Shown here: piece after piece, positions 1-9,269 of the stretch
Layout of the letters: every line of letters starts with the position of its first letter
Numbering within the stretch: the stretch's first letter is position 1
NCBI GenBank assembly: GCA_001839685.1
Contig: MLAK01000782.1
Span: 11,645-75,644, forward strand
Length of the DNA stretch: 64,000 nucleotides
Reading direction: 5' to 3'
Origin: Tritrichomonas foetus
Lineage: Eukaryota; Parabasalia; Tritrichomonadida; Tritrichomonadidae
Program-made: the position numbers and the translations under genes
Notes under the pieces: generated by a model
What the model was told of the DNA's origin: nothing
Seen by the model: the letters and a program-made list of their open reading frames with translations, nothing else
Databases searched by the model: none

Positions 1-1096
1 AGATGTATACAAACTAACTAGCTCTAGATGTAGAAGACTATTGAGAGATCTAAATGAATAATTGTTGATATTATTGTCATCTAAAAATTATTTAATTGTA
101 ATCCTATTAATAATATATAAATATTATAATTTAAAAATCAAGATACAGAGAAAACCAAATCCAAAAAAAAATTGTGAGAAAAAAATAAACCCCACAGAAA
201 TTTCTGAGAATTATTGAGATAAAAAGTGATTTTATAGCATTAATATCTTGATTATTTCTTATCATAAATCGTGCTTTTTATTATCATATGACCCTCCATC
301 GAAAATTATAATGTTTTCCAAAATACAAAAATGAAGTATAAAAAAAATATTAATAATTTTGATATAAATAAAAAAAATTTAGGCATCAATGAGAAGATTA
401 CGAATGTTTTGCCATCTAAATGGCGAGTCATCAGAAAATTCACTTGGCATCGAGTCTGGAAAAAAACATATTGGATTCCATTTTTCTTGATTTGGTCTTT
501 CAATCGTTGTATCTGTATCCCTGCTTGAGAATGTGCTGTTGAGGACTGCCAGTCTATTTTCTTCATATACTAAAATTTTATGACAGAAAAGATTTCAATA
601 CATTCATATTTGTCAAATGGAAATTGAATTAATTCAACATCACTGAGTTAAAACTATCAAAATTTTCGCGATTTTTAATTAAAAATCGATAGAAGAAGTG
701 TAAATAGAATTATGGGAAGCAGTATTATAATCTTTGTGATTCTTGGAAAAAAAGCTTCTCACAATTTTTTTTTAGGCTTTCTCCAAAATCGCTCTTTTTT
801 CGGTTTAATTGTTGCAAAATTTCAAAACTATGAATAAATATGGCTCATAACTATAAAAAATAGATTTAACAATTGACTGAAAGCTGTTCACCCGAAAACT
901 GAAACAATAGCTTCTTCAGAATCATTTTCGAAATATTTTTGAATTCGGCCATTTGCGAAGTTTGCGATAAGGGAAATTTTCGTCATTCTTTTAGCTATTT
1001 GGGTTTTGATTTTTGACTGATGGNATTAAGTAATACTGATGATAAGGATCATTTTAGTGATTTCGTACGTTAAGACTATTTGGTTTGTATACATCT
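1..1096. repeat. Possible element bounded by imperfect ~24-bp inverted repeats, no clear gene
   Basis: Bases 1-14 are the exact reverse complement of 1083-1096, and the match continues to about 24-25 bases (about 22 identities with one gap). The core contains the palindrome GTATAC, but the flanks match too. A second inverted match lies inside: an A-run followed by TTGTGAGAA at 162-181 against TTCTCACAA followed by a T-run at 756-773. The interior is AT-rich and has no convincing coding region; an 86-codon minus-strand reading frame (566-306) matches nothing I can name. One undetermined base (n) is at 1024. This could be a short non-autonomous DNA transposon or the edge of a larger one. The left flank lies outside the window, so a target-site duplication cannot be tested. 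Confidence 0.35.
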
Positions 1097-1207
1097 TTCA
1101 AAATACAAAGTTTGAAAGAAATTCAATATCTTTTTTTTTTTTTTTTGCGACGAAAATCATTCAATATATTTTTTTATTATATTGTTGAAAGTCGCTTTTT
1201 TATTCGT

Positions 1208-4200
1208 ATGCTCGCATTCTTTTCCTCGCTTATCATTTTAACACAATCAGCTGTTATTCCTCAGATCTACGTTTGCGATACTAAATGCCCATCTCATGCA
1301 ACGGGTTTCCAAATCATATATAATAATACAATGGATTTAGCTCAAGAAATCCACCGATACATGACAGATCGAAGTTATATTTATTTTTACACTGCTGGTA
1401 GAGAATCAGTTGACTTTAATCTCAAAATCCACGGTTGGAATGGTAACAATGCCGAATTTAAAAAATTAGACGGATCTAAAACCGTAGATTTGATTATGGA
1501 TATCGAAGATTTAACGGAAACACCCGAACTTACATTCACCGATTTAGATGTTATCTTTTCTTCAACTACTTCAAAATTGAATGTCGAAATTGATTCAGTT
1601 TCATTCATCGACACAAACATCGATTTCAGAAACGTCAGCCCCAATCTTCTCACACAGAAACTTGTTACGGATGACTCAATTAAAAGCTTTTCGCGCGTCA
1701 CTATTGAGAAAAAAACATATTACGGATCTTATGTCGAATTTGATATTACATCACACCAAGATGTTACCGCCCTTGTTTCAGATAAACAGGTTGATGTAAT
1801 TCTCGAAGGTAAAACTACACAAATTTGCTTCCAGGATGAAACCGAGATGGATATGATGTTTAATATGGCAAGCGACTCAACTTTTTATGTGAATTACACA
1901 GGAAAAACAGCATCATTAACGCCATCACTCCAATTTGAAAATATCCAAAATTGTGTATTTTCAGGAAATTGGCCTGATTCCCTCACTTTTCCATTTGAGG
2001 ATAAGAGATTAGGAGATACAGTTGAATACATTTACATCACTTCATATTCAAGCGTACTTCCATTAACAATTAAAGGAACGGCCACTTATTTAATACAGTT
2101 TAATGAAAAAACTACAACTATTACTGGAAATATTGCTGCTTCGCTCAAATTCGGTCTTGCACGTACCACTTTCCTTGAAGAAACAAATGTAGTGGTTAAA
2201 GGAAAATTCACAGGTGATTCAATTGATCTCGGCAGTTCATATATCAGAGCAACAATTGAAAATATCGATATTGATTTTGATTACGGCACCACATTCCCAT
2301 TCATTTTCCGTGTAGGTACAGGCGGTGCTTCAACATTAACATTCAACAAAGCAGAAGCTGACTCAACTTCATTTTATGAGATTCAGGTTTCACCAGATTT
2401 CACCAGTTTCTTATCAGATGCTGAATTAAAGACACTTTTGGATAACGAATGGAAAATTTTAGAACTTCCAGGAATGAACCTCATTGCTCATGTTGAAGCA
2501 ATTTTACCAGATTCTCCATTCATTCATGGTTTCACCAAACATGATTCTGTAATTCACATTGAAAAGAATTTACACCATTATGACCTCACTGCAACTTCAC
2601 CAAGTGCAGCCCCACTCAAGCTTTGCTACGATGGTCCAGATTCAACCTGTGATGATGGAAAATCAGGTCATGAAATCCATGATATTCAATTGTTGTCAGA
2701 ATATTTTGTTGTTGGTATGAAATACATGGAACTTACCTTGAAATATTTCGTTAATAATATTGATCTTTCTTTCTTCGATTATGGCTTTGAAGGATGCACC
2801 GTAAAGATCACAGGTACTTCACATACTTCAGTTGACAGTCTTTCTCTTGGTAGCCAAAAAGGAATATCTTACATGGAACTTTCACAACTCAACTTCCAAG
2901 GAAGAACTGACTTCCATATTAAAGATATCAAGTTTTCAAAATGTGTTGCTACACAATATTCTTCATTAGTTTTCCACAACGATGACAGAGTCACTGGTGA
3001 TGATGAATTTGTTAGGACAATGATTCCACAAGTCATCGGTGATATTGGAAACTTTACTTATATAATGGATTTCTATGATAGCATGTCCCTTGATGATGAA
3101 GAATACGTATTTTATGACCTCGATACCAATGATATTTCTGATCCAATTAGTATTCCATACTCATTACTTGGTGATTTCCACATTCTTTATGATGTTGGAA
3201 TGTCATCTTCAGCAACTGAAAACAATCTTAACGTAACAATTAACACTAAGCAACCAAAAGCATTCAATTTAACTTTCGATCGTCTTACATACGACTATCG
3301 TACAGAAGCAGAACTCATTCTTTATAATTGGCAATCCATCAAAACTGTTTCCGATTTTCATGTAAATTTCGATCATGGTCCTTATCCAATTAAAATTGTT
3401 TTAACTGAACCATATAATCCAGTTGATAATTCACAAATCACTGTAACAGGTTCTGGAAAGATCACTTATGTTGATAGATACAATAATACTCAAAGTTACT
3501 GTGCATGTGAAGGAGATAACTGTCAAAGAATCTGTCCAAAGGATGCTTCACAAATCAAATATTCCGAAGTTAGCACTAAAATCACTGATTCTCAATTTGA
3601 CAACTTCACAATTTATATTGGATCATCAACAAGTGGATCTCATCCAACATTCCCATTAGATAAAGCTGATCTTAAAGCTATCAATTTTGTTGGTCTTTCT
3701 CAAACAACATTAGATTTAATCACGATCACTAATGAATCAGGAAAATCAATTGATATGGAACTTACTTCAACTTTATTCACTAATTTGTCTGTTTCTACAA
3801 CTTCGTCCTCAACTAAGATGTTCTTTGGTACTTTGCAATTCACTAACTGTTCAATTGACAGCGGATTTAAGAACGTTGAAATCACAGTTGATGACTTCTT
3901 TACAGATTTCGAAACTCTTAAACTCTTTAAGAAAGTAACAATTACCGACAACTGTTATGTCACAGGTGAGCCATTCACAGATGAAGATATCACTGTAGAT
4001 TTCATCCCAGACGAAAATGCAAATGATCTTCAAGTTACTGTTGTTTCTGATATGAGAATTACAATGGGTGACGGTTATGCCAAATTCGGTAGAACAAAAT
4101 TCAATATTCCACGCACACGAATTTATGATATTGTTATTAATGTTAATGTAATGGAACAAATTGAAATCCTTAAAGACAGTACAGCAACTGATTCTAAGAT

Positions 4201-6502
4201 TCCACTTGTTCTTTTCAAGACTTGCACAAACGCAAATGTTAGATTTGGTGATGGTTGGGATCAATCATCCACAGATTTCATCTTCTTATTTGATGATATC
4301 AATGGTTCAACAATCACTTTAACTGGACCAAATACACCAGTTGCCATTTCTGTTATTGCTGGAGATTTCAACCTTGTTGCCAATGAAGAAAATGTTGGAA
4401 TAAATGGTTTCATTGAATACAGAGGTGCTCAAGAAGCTCATGACATTCACGTTCGTACAACCGTTCAAAAGAAGAATGTTACTATCAAAGTTGCTAAAGT
4501 ATTCGATATTGGACGTGGAATGAATATCTTCTTCAACCAACCAAACATTGTCTTGGATCTTTATGAAGTTGAAGGTTCAATTTTAGATGGAGAAGCACTT
4601 TTATCTGTTGAACATTACTCTGATGTTGATGGTGATACCAAAATCATCATTCACAATCCACTTGACAAAGCTTTGTTAAACACAAACTATAAAGTTGCTT
4701 GTACAGTTTCCGATCCACTCACACAAGCTGATGTTGCAGCTTACGTAAAGAAAGAGCATGTTTTATTCCAAGTTAATCCAGTTGATGCATCCAAATGCAA
4801 ACAAACTTCATTAACTTACTTGGGACAAGAGCCAACAACTCACGGTTTCAATGGCAACCAAGCCATGCAAGCGAATAATATCAATGGTTACATCACATTA
4901 TCATTCATTAAACAACCAGAAGAAGTTCCTTGGACTGTTTGCTACAAGACTACATCAAAATGTGAAGTTCAAGTTGATGAAGGTACCATTTCTAATCTTG
5001 ATCAATACATTCCAAGTGGTTCCAAGTTCATGACATGCAGAATGGGATCATCTAATACCAACAACTTAAGACTTGACTTTTCATCCTTCAAAGGAATTCA
5101 AGTCGAAATTGTTTCGACTTCAACTGGTGCTGCCAGTGTAAATGCATTGTTTGGAAGTGGAATCGTTAAATCATTGAATCTTTCCAATGTTAAAGTATCA
5201 ACCACAGAATCAGCATTCAAAGTCGATCAACTCAGACTAACAAATGGTGCAACAATCAACAAACTTGATGGATTTGATGATTTGACAGTTGATTATGACA
5301 CTTGGAAACAAGGAGCTATTTCCAAGTTCAGCAACAATTTGACACTTCTTTATTCATCAAATAAGCTTACATTCACTGAAAATGGATGGAAACTTGATGA
5401 CGAGAAAGAAATCAAGGTTACAGACTTTCCAAAATTCGCTTTGAACTTCCAAAGTGGTGTTGCTCTTCAATTCGATGCTGAAAAAGAACTTTCAACTGTA
5501 CGTGCCCTAAAAATCATTTCAATATCAAGGAAATTCGTCATTGGCGAAAACTTTGACAGCATTGTATCACCAGTGATTGAATTCGAGAATCGTTATGATC
5601 CATCATTATATACAGTTACAGCTAGTTCTTATCCATTTGTGATTTTCCCAACACTTATGAATGCATCAACACTTAATCTTGCTACACTTCCATATACAAC
5701 CAGTAGCACGATGCATTTCACAGATATTAACTCTACAATCGACTTCTCTAACAAAGCTGGTTCATCAGGACGCTTTACAGCACCAAAGATCATCTTCCGA
5801 GGAAAATCTAGCCTTGCTGCCAAATTATCAGATACTGTATATCCAATCACAATCACTGATGGTGTTGAAGCACATGATGATGCATTAGTTACATTGAATA
5901 ATGCAAAGGTTAATGGAGAAATTAGACTTAATGGTGATGCAACACTTTCTGGTCATTTTGATGTTCCTTCAGCTAAGATTGTCTATGAATGGCAACTTAA
6001 CCAAATTCCAGATATTGCATTCACTTCAGATCCCGAATCACAACCATCTTCGGTTGTATTCAAATTCATTGATCAAACACTTGAAGGAAAAGAAGAAGAA
6101 TATAATAATTACCTGTATAATAAGGCTTATGCACTCGCTAGCGGCCTTGATTCAGGAACATGCCAAAAATGGCTCGATAAACTCACACTTGAATCATCTT
6201 ATAAATACTTTAACAGTGAAGATCCAGTCTTCGACTTCAACTGCAATGGCAATAACTTAATTGTCATTGGAAGAAGACTTATTCCAGTTATAGAACCAAC
6301 AGACGAATCTAAGGATCATAAACTTTCACCAGGAGCAATAGCAGGAATATCAATCACTGTAATACTTGTTGTTGCAGGGCTCGCTGTTGCTGGATTCATC
6401 CTTTACCGAAGGAACGCATTTTCGAGACTCACTACATTACTTAACTCTGAAAGACTGAATTCAAATAATGAACAATACATGAATAATCCAAATGTAGTTT
6501 AA
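1208..6502 (+). CDS. Very large type I surface membrane protein, family not recognised (1764 aa)
   Basis: A single uninterrupted frame. I place the start at the ATG at 1208 because it begins a typical signal peptide (MLAFFSSLIILTQSAVIPQ); the in-frame sequence upstream is T-rich and unlike protein. The ectodomain of about 1,690 residues is rich in Asp, Ser, Thr, Asn and beta-branched residues, has many N-glycosylation sequons (for example NNT near residue 45), and carries scattered cysteines, some paired at short spacing (CDTKC, CACEGDNCQRIC). A hydrophobic segment at about residues 1709-1733 is followed by the stop-transfer residues YRR and a cytosolic tail of about 30 residues ending NNPNVV. 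The architecture fits the large single-pass surface proteins of trichomonads, and the even beta-rich texture suggests a repetitive beta fold. Role in adhesion is inference only; I recognise no named domain. Confidence 0.85.
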   Translation: MLAFFSSLIILTQSAVIPQIYVCDTKCPSHATGFQIIYNNTMDLAQEIHRYMTDRSYIYFYTAGRESVDFNLKIHGWNGNNAEFKKLDGSKTVDLIMDIEDLTETPELTFTDLDVIFSSTTSKLNVEIDSVSFIDTNIDFRNVSPNLLTQKLVTDDSIKSFSRVTIEKKTYYGSYVEFDITSHQDVTALVSDKQVDVILEGKTTQICFQDETEMDMMFNMASDSTFYVNYTGKTASLTPSLQFENIQNCVFSGNWPDSLTFPFEDKRLGDTVEYIYITSYSSVLPLTIKGTATYLIQFNEKTTTITGNIAASLKFGLARTTFLEETNVVVKGKFTGDSIDLGSSYIRATIENIDIDFDYGTTFPFIFRVGTGGASTLTFNKAEADSTSFYEIQVSPDFTSFLSDAELKTLLDNEWKILELPGMNLIAHVEAILPDSPFIHGFTKHDSVIHIEKNLHHYDLTATSPSAAPLKLCYDGPDSTCDDGKSGHEIHDIQLLSEYFVVGMKYMELTLKYFVNNIDLSFFDYGFEGCTVKITGTSHTSVDSLSLGSQKGISYMELSQLNFQGRTDFHIKDIKFSKCVATQYSSLVFHNDDRVTGDDEFVRTMIPQVIGDIGNFTYIMDFYDSMSLDDEEYVFYDLDTNDISDPISIPYSLLGDFHILYDVGMSSSATENNLNVTINTKQPKAFNLTFDRLTYDYRTEAELILYNWQSIKTVSDFHVNFDHGPYPIKIVLTEPYNPVDNSQITVTGSGKITYVDRYNNTQSYCACEGDNCQRICPKDASQIKYSEVSTKITDSQFDNFTIYIGSSTSGSHPTFPLDKADLKAINFVGLSQTTLDLITITNESGKSIDMELTSTLFTNLSVSTTSSSTKMFFGTLQFTNCSIDSGFKNVEITVDDFFTDFETLKLFKKVTITDNCYVTGEPFTDEDITVDFIPDENANDLQVTVVSDMRITMGDGYAKFGRTKFNIPRTRIYDIVINVNVMEQIEILKDSTATDSKIPLVLFKTCTNANVRFGDGWDQSSTDFIFLFDDINGSTITLTGPNTPVAISVIAGDFNLVANEENVGINGFIEYRGAQEAHDIHVRTTVQKKNVTIKVAKVFDIGRGMNIFFNQPNIVLDLYEVEGSILDGEALLSVEHYSDVDGDTKIIIHNPLDKALLNTNYKVACTVSDPLTQADVAAYVKKEHVLFQVNPVDASKCKQTSLTYLGQEPTTHGFNGNQAMQANNINGYITLSFIKQPEEVPWTVCYKTTSKCEVQVDEGTISNLDQYIPSGSKFMTCRMGSSNTNNLRLDFSSFKGIQVEIVSTSTGAASVNALFGSGIVKSLNLSNVKVSTTESAFKVDQLRLTNGATINKLDGFDDLTVDYDTWKQGAISKFSNNLTLLYSSNKLTFTENGWKLDDEKEIKVTDFPKFALNFQSGVALQFDAEKELSTVRALKIISISRKFVIGENFDSIVSPVIEFENRYDPSLYTVTASSYPFVIFPTLMNASTLNLATLPYTTSSTMHFTDINSTIDFSNKAGSSGRFTAPKIIFRGKSSLAAKLSDTVYPITITDGVEAHDDALVTLNNAKVNGEIRLNGDATLSGHFDVPSAKIVYEWQLNQIPDIAFTSDPESQPSSVVFKFIDQTLEGKEEEYNNYLYNKAYALASGLDSGTCQKWLDKLTLESSYKYFNSEDPVFDFNCNGNNLIVIGRRLIPVIEPTDESKDHKLSPGAIAGISITVILVVAGLAVAGFILYRRNAFSRLTTLLNSERLNSNNEQYMNNPNVV

Positions 6503-6599
6503 GTTAAGCTTTGATTATATAACACTTTAGTAAACTCATCCATACAATTTTTCCCTTTTTTTTTCCAAAAAAAGTAAATTAAAAAGTTTGCCTCTTGTA

Positions 6600-6630
6600 T
6601 TCTATATATATATATAGTGTGTGTGTGTGA
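6600..6630. repeat. TA/GT dinucleotide microsatellite
   Basis: About 14 nt of alternating TA (6603-6616) run directly into about 13 nt of alternating GT (6617-6629), in the 3' spacer of the surface-protein gene. The rest of 6503-6976 is ordinary AT-rich spacer. Confidence 0.9.
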
Positions 6631-6959
6631 AGTAGTGTTTGCTTGGTGGTACAGTTTACAAATTGATGTCTAAAAGTTGTCATGTTCAGAAGACGAAAAG
6701 ATATTAAAATTAAAACAAACAAAAAGAGAGGAAATTGAATGATAGCGTATCAACTTTTTGATAGGAAGAGTCGGTTAGTATTTTTACAACAAAAAAATCT
6801 TTCAAATATATCTTTGTTTTTCCTGAATGAATCCGGTAGTTTCTTCTTTATCTCTCATTAAACAAATATATTAGATATTTCCTATGAATATTATCAAAAA
6901 ATATTAATTTCGTGTGAGCCATTCAATTTAAAAACGCGCCTTGAGGAAAAAAACGGTTT

Positions 6960-6964
6960 TCATT
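6960..6964 (+). promoter_or_regulatory. Initiator (TCATT) of the coiled-coil gene at 6977
   Basis: TCATT with the presumed +1 A at 6962, 15 nt before the ATG. It matches the trichomonad initiator TCA+1YW in sequence and position, and supports 6977 rather than an upstream codon as the start. Confidence 0.6.
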
Positions 6965-6976
6965 TTCCGTTATTTC

Positions 6977-7849
6977 ATGCACAAGTCCCAGCAATCCAAA
7001 CGCGGAAAGACTTCGAATCAAGCATCCAGACAAATTAACTCCGACTCGATTGTCAAACTTGGCGGAAAACCAAAACCACGCGAAATTAAACCATCCCAAA
7101 TTCATGAATTACGCATGCAAACCCTTCAAATTCAAAATCAAACAAAACTTCAACGTACGCAATTAAACAGATTAAAAGACAAAATTGCCGCCAAAACCGA
7201 CGCAATCAATAAAACAGTTTCGAAATCCGCAGAACGCCCAGAAAGCTCCACAATTCATCAGACGACTATCCCGCAGGTTCAACGAAGCATTGATGGTGCC
7301 GAAAACACACTTCAAAACCTCCAAGACGAATTGGAAAAGGCGCAGATGGACGATCGAACTGCAACCTATCAAGAAACGGAAGAAGAGCTAAAAGTAACAT
7401 ATTTGGAGTATGACCGTCTTCAGGGCGACATTCAGGCGGCCAAAGATGACGCGGCAAGGACGGAAGATAGATTGAAGGCGATTGACGCCAGAGCGGGAAA
7501 TGATCACGCCACAGAGCTCAAAACGTTGATTGAACAAAACAGAGGAATTAGCAGATCGCTTAGAGAAAAGTGGAAGGCATATCAAACAAAAATATTGAAA
7601 ATGGAAATCGAAAGAAAAATTTACGATAATCGAACAAATAAAAGGAATGCAGATCAAACAATTAAAGAGGCAGAAAAAGAAACAAAGAAAGATAAAAAGA
7701 AACTCGATCGGCTCCTTCAAAAACTGGACAAAAGGGAAGTTCACTATCAGAAACATGTTGAAGAATTAATGGAAATTATTGATAATCAGAGAAGAAGAAT
7801 TGTTGACCATTTAATGGGTAATGACCAACAGCAACCTCCACAAGAGTGA
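6977..7849 (+). CDS. Coiled-coil protein, 290 aa, function unknown
   Basis: The first in-frame ATG is at 6977 and is preceded by an initiator at 6960-6964. The first 40 residues are basic and polar (MHKSQQSKRGKTSNQ...). From about residue 45 to 280 the protein is almost continuous heptad-rich alpha helix (long runs of E, K, Q, R and L), and it ends with a short Gln/Pro tail (QQQPPQE). There are no cysteines and no membrane segment. The texture is that of structural coiled-coil proteins of the flagellar or basal-body cytoskeleton, but no specific family is identifiable. It is convergent with the Myb gene downstream, and the two stops are about 450 bp apart. Confidence 0.85.
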   Translation: MHKSQQSKRGKTSNQASRQINSDSIVKLGGKPKPREIKPSQIHELRMQTLQIQNQTKLQRTQLNRLKDKIAAKTDAINKTVSKSAERPESSTIHQTTIPQVQRSIDGAENTLQNLQDELEKAQMDDRTATYQETEEELKVTYLEYDRLQGDIQAAKDDAARTEDRLKAIDARAGNDHATELKTLIEQNRGISRSLREKWKAYQTKILKMEIERKIYDNRTNKRNADQTIKEAEKETKKDKKKLDRLLQKLDKREVHYQKHVEELMEIIDNQRRRIVDHLMGNDQQQPPQE

Positions 7850-8119
7850 AAAACACATTAATTCTAATTTTGTTTTGCTTTCACCTTTCTCTGAAGTTGA
7901 TTTGATTGTGACACTTTTTTGATGACGTTTGACTCTTGCAGTTTCATAATTTATTTTACTTTTTAAAAAATATCAATATTACATTAGATTTTTCTCATCT
8001 TTCATTTATATTATATAAATTCTCAGTTTTTAGACTGTTTCGATCTTTGTATTATAAATCCCAATGATTCGAAAATGCCAAAAGGAAAGGTCAAATTAAG
8101 GTTAAAAACGATAGAATAT

Positions 8120-8160
8120 AGTTGAAGTGATCTTTGATGGTTTTTTGGTTCACTTCAACT
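8120..8160. other. Perfect 11-bp inverted repeat (hairpin) between convergent genes
   Basis: AGTTGAAGTGA (8120-8130) is repeated in inverted form as TCACTTCAACT (8150-8160) around a 19-nt loop. An AAGGTCAA box lies at 8097-8104. The location between the 3' ends of two convergent genes allows a role in 3'-end formation or a small RNA; neither is shown. Nothing else is visible in 7850-8297. Confidence 0.5.
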
Positions 8161-8297
8161 TGGAGGATAATTACAAATAAACAAAATCGACAATTTGTAA
8201 ATTAATTCATACAAAAAAGTGAAAAGAATGAAAAAGTTTTGAACTCATATGTATTTTTACACACAAAATATATTATATCTATAACAATACACATGCA

Positions 8298-9269
8298 TCA
8301 AAAGGAGCAAATGTCACCAAATGTAAGAAGGTCTGTCATCGGTTGGTCATTGAAATTAAAGAAGTACATCTTCGGATCAGGCAAATCGTTAATAGAAAAC
8401 TCAACGTCTATTGTATTATCTTCGTCAATCGTTAATACATCTCTTGCAATCAACTCAGCTTTCACGTCGAAATCATCCTTCTGTGAAAACACTTCATAAT
8501 TCTTAATAAATTCTGTCTTGTCTATATTTTGATGGAAATTACAATAGGAGAATGCACTGTTACTGCTATTGTTCATTTTATTCTGGTTGTTGTTTTCATC
8601 TGTAGAACCATTAGCGCAATCATTAACGATGGGAGCATTATTATTGATAGGGATATTGTTGTTTGCATTATCTTCAGTGATTGTCGAATTGTTTGTTTCA
8701 TTTGTAGCAATAGAGTTGTTCACCTGAGTTGGGAAAGTTGTTAATGGGCTTGACTGTAAAAATTCACTATTCAATTGTGCAAATTGTGTTAGCTGGCAAC
8801 TGCTGCTAATAATTTCTGCGATTTTGTTTTGATCAATTGATTTCCCAAGAACTGAATGAAATGGATTGTAATGGTGGCGGGTAAGCCAGCTCCAGCGATT
8901 CTTGATTGAATTCGGGCTTCGTCCGGGGAAGAACTTGGCAATTGTAACCCATGAATTTCCAAAGCATGAATGCTTGGTGAAAAGCAAAATGTCGTCAACT
9001 GGTTTCCAGTCTTCTTTGTTGAGATTTGGATCGAGTTGGTTCATCCATCGCTCGCGGCATTGTTTTCCACTTCTGCAGGAGAGCGCGGCTGCAACAACAG
9101 TCCAGTTTGATGTTCCATTTTTGGCTATACTGTCTATTAATAATTTATCTTCTTCTGGTGACCATTTTGTCTTTTTAAAGATAACATTAGAGGATGGAGA
9201 AGCATTTGAAAGTGGCGAGGATGTTAATGAAGTCGTTGATGATGATAATGAGGGTTCTGATTTGTTCAT
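8298..9269 (-). CDS. Two-repeat (R2R3-type) Myb DNA-binding protein, 323 aa
   Basis: Two tandem Myb/SANT repeats at about residues 34-135. The first (KWSPEEDKLLIDSI...NWTVVAAAL...CRERWMNQLDP) has the spaced tryptophans and the QCRERW recognition helix. The second (EDWKPVDDILLF...SWVTIAKFF...SIKNRWSWL) has aromatic replacements usual for R3 (F or W). The rest is an Asn/Ser-rich linker and an acidic C-terminus (DEDNTIDVEFSINDLPDP), which could act as an activation region. Trichomonad Myb proteins of this size are known regulators of transcription at Myb sites. The start at 9269 is preceded by an initiator TCATT (+1 A at 9279). Which genes this one regulates cannot be told. Confidence 0.9.
   Translation of the reverse strand: MNKSEPSLSSSTTSLTSSPLSNASPSSNVIFKKTKWSPEEDKLLIDSIAKNGTSNWTVVAAALSCRSGKQCRERWMNQLDPNLNKEDWKPVDDILLFTKHSCFGNSWVTIAKFFPGRSPNSIKNRWSWLTRHHYNPFHSVLGKSIDQNKIAEIISSSCQLTQFAQLNSEFLQSSPLTTFPTQVNNSIATNETNNSTITEDNANNNIPINNNAPIVNDCANGSTDENNNQNKMNNSSNSAFSYCNFHQNIDKTEFIKNYEVFSQKDDFDVKAELIARDVLTIDEDNTIDVEFSINDLPDPKMYFFNFNDQPMTDLLTFGDICSF

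Noticed and set aside
306..566. 86-codon minus-strand reading frame (MKKIDWQSSTAHSQ...)
   Set aside because: The middle (LKDQIKKNGIQYVFFQ) faintly recalls a glutamine-synthetase N-terminus, but the second half is a hydrophobic run typical of AT-rich noise, and nothing continues it. Left unannotated.
3851..4264. Long antisense reading frames inside the surface-protein gene (also 1387-1701 and 7388-7756 in other genes)
   Set aside because: They mirror the composition of the sense strand and have no start signals or conserved motifs.
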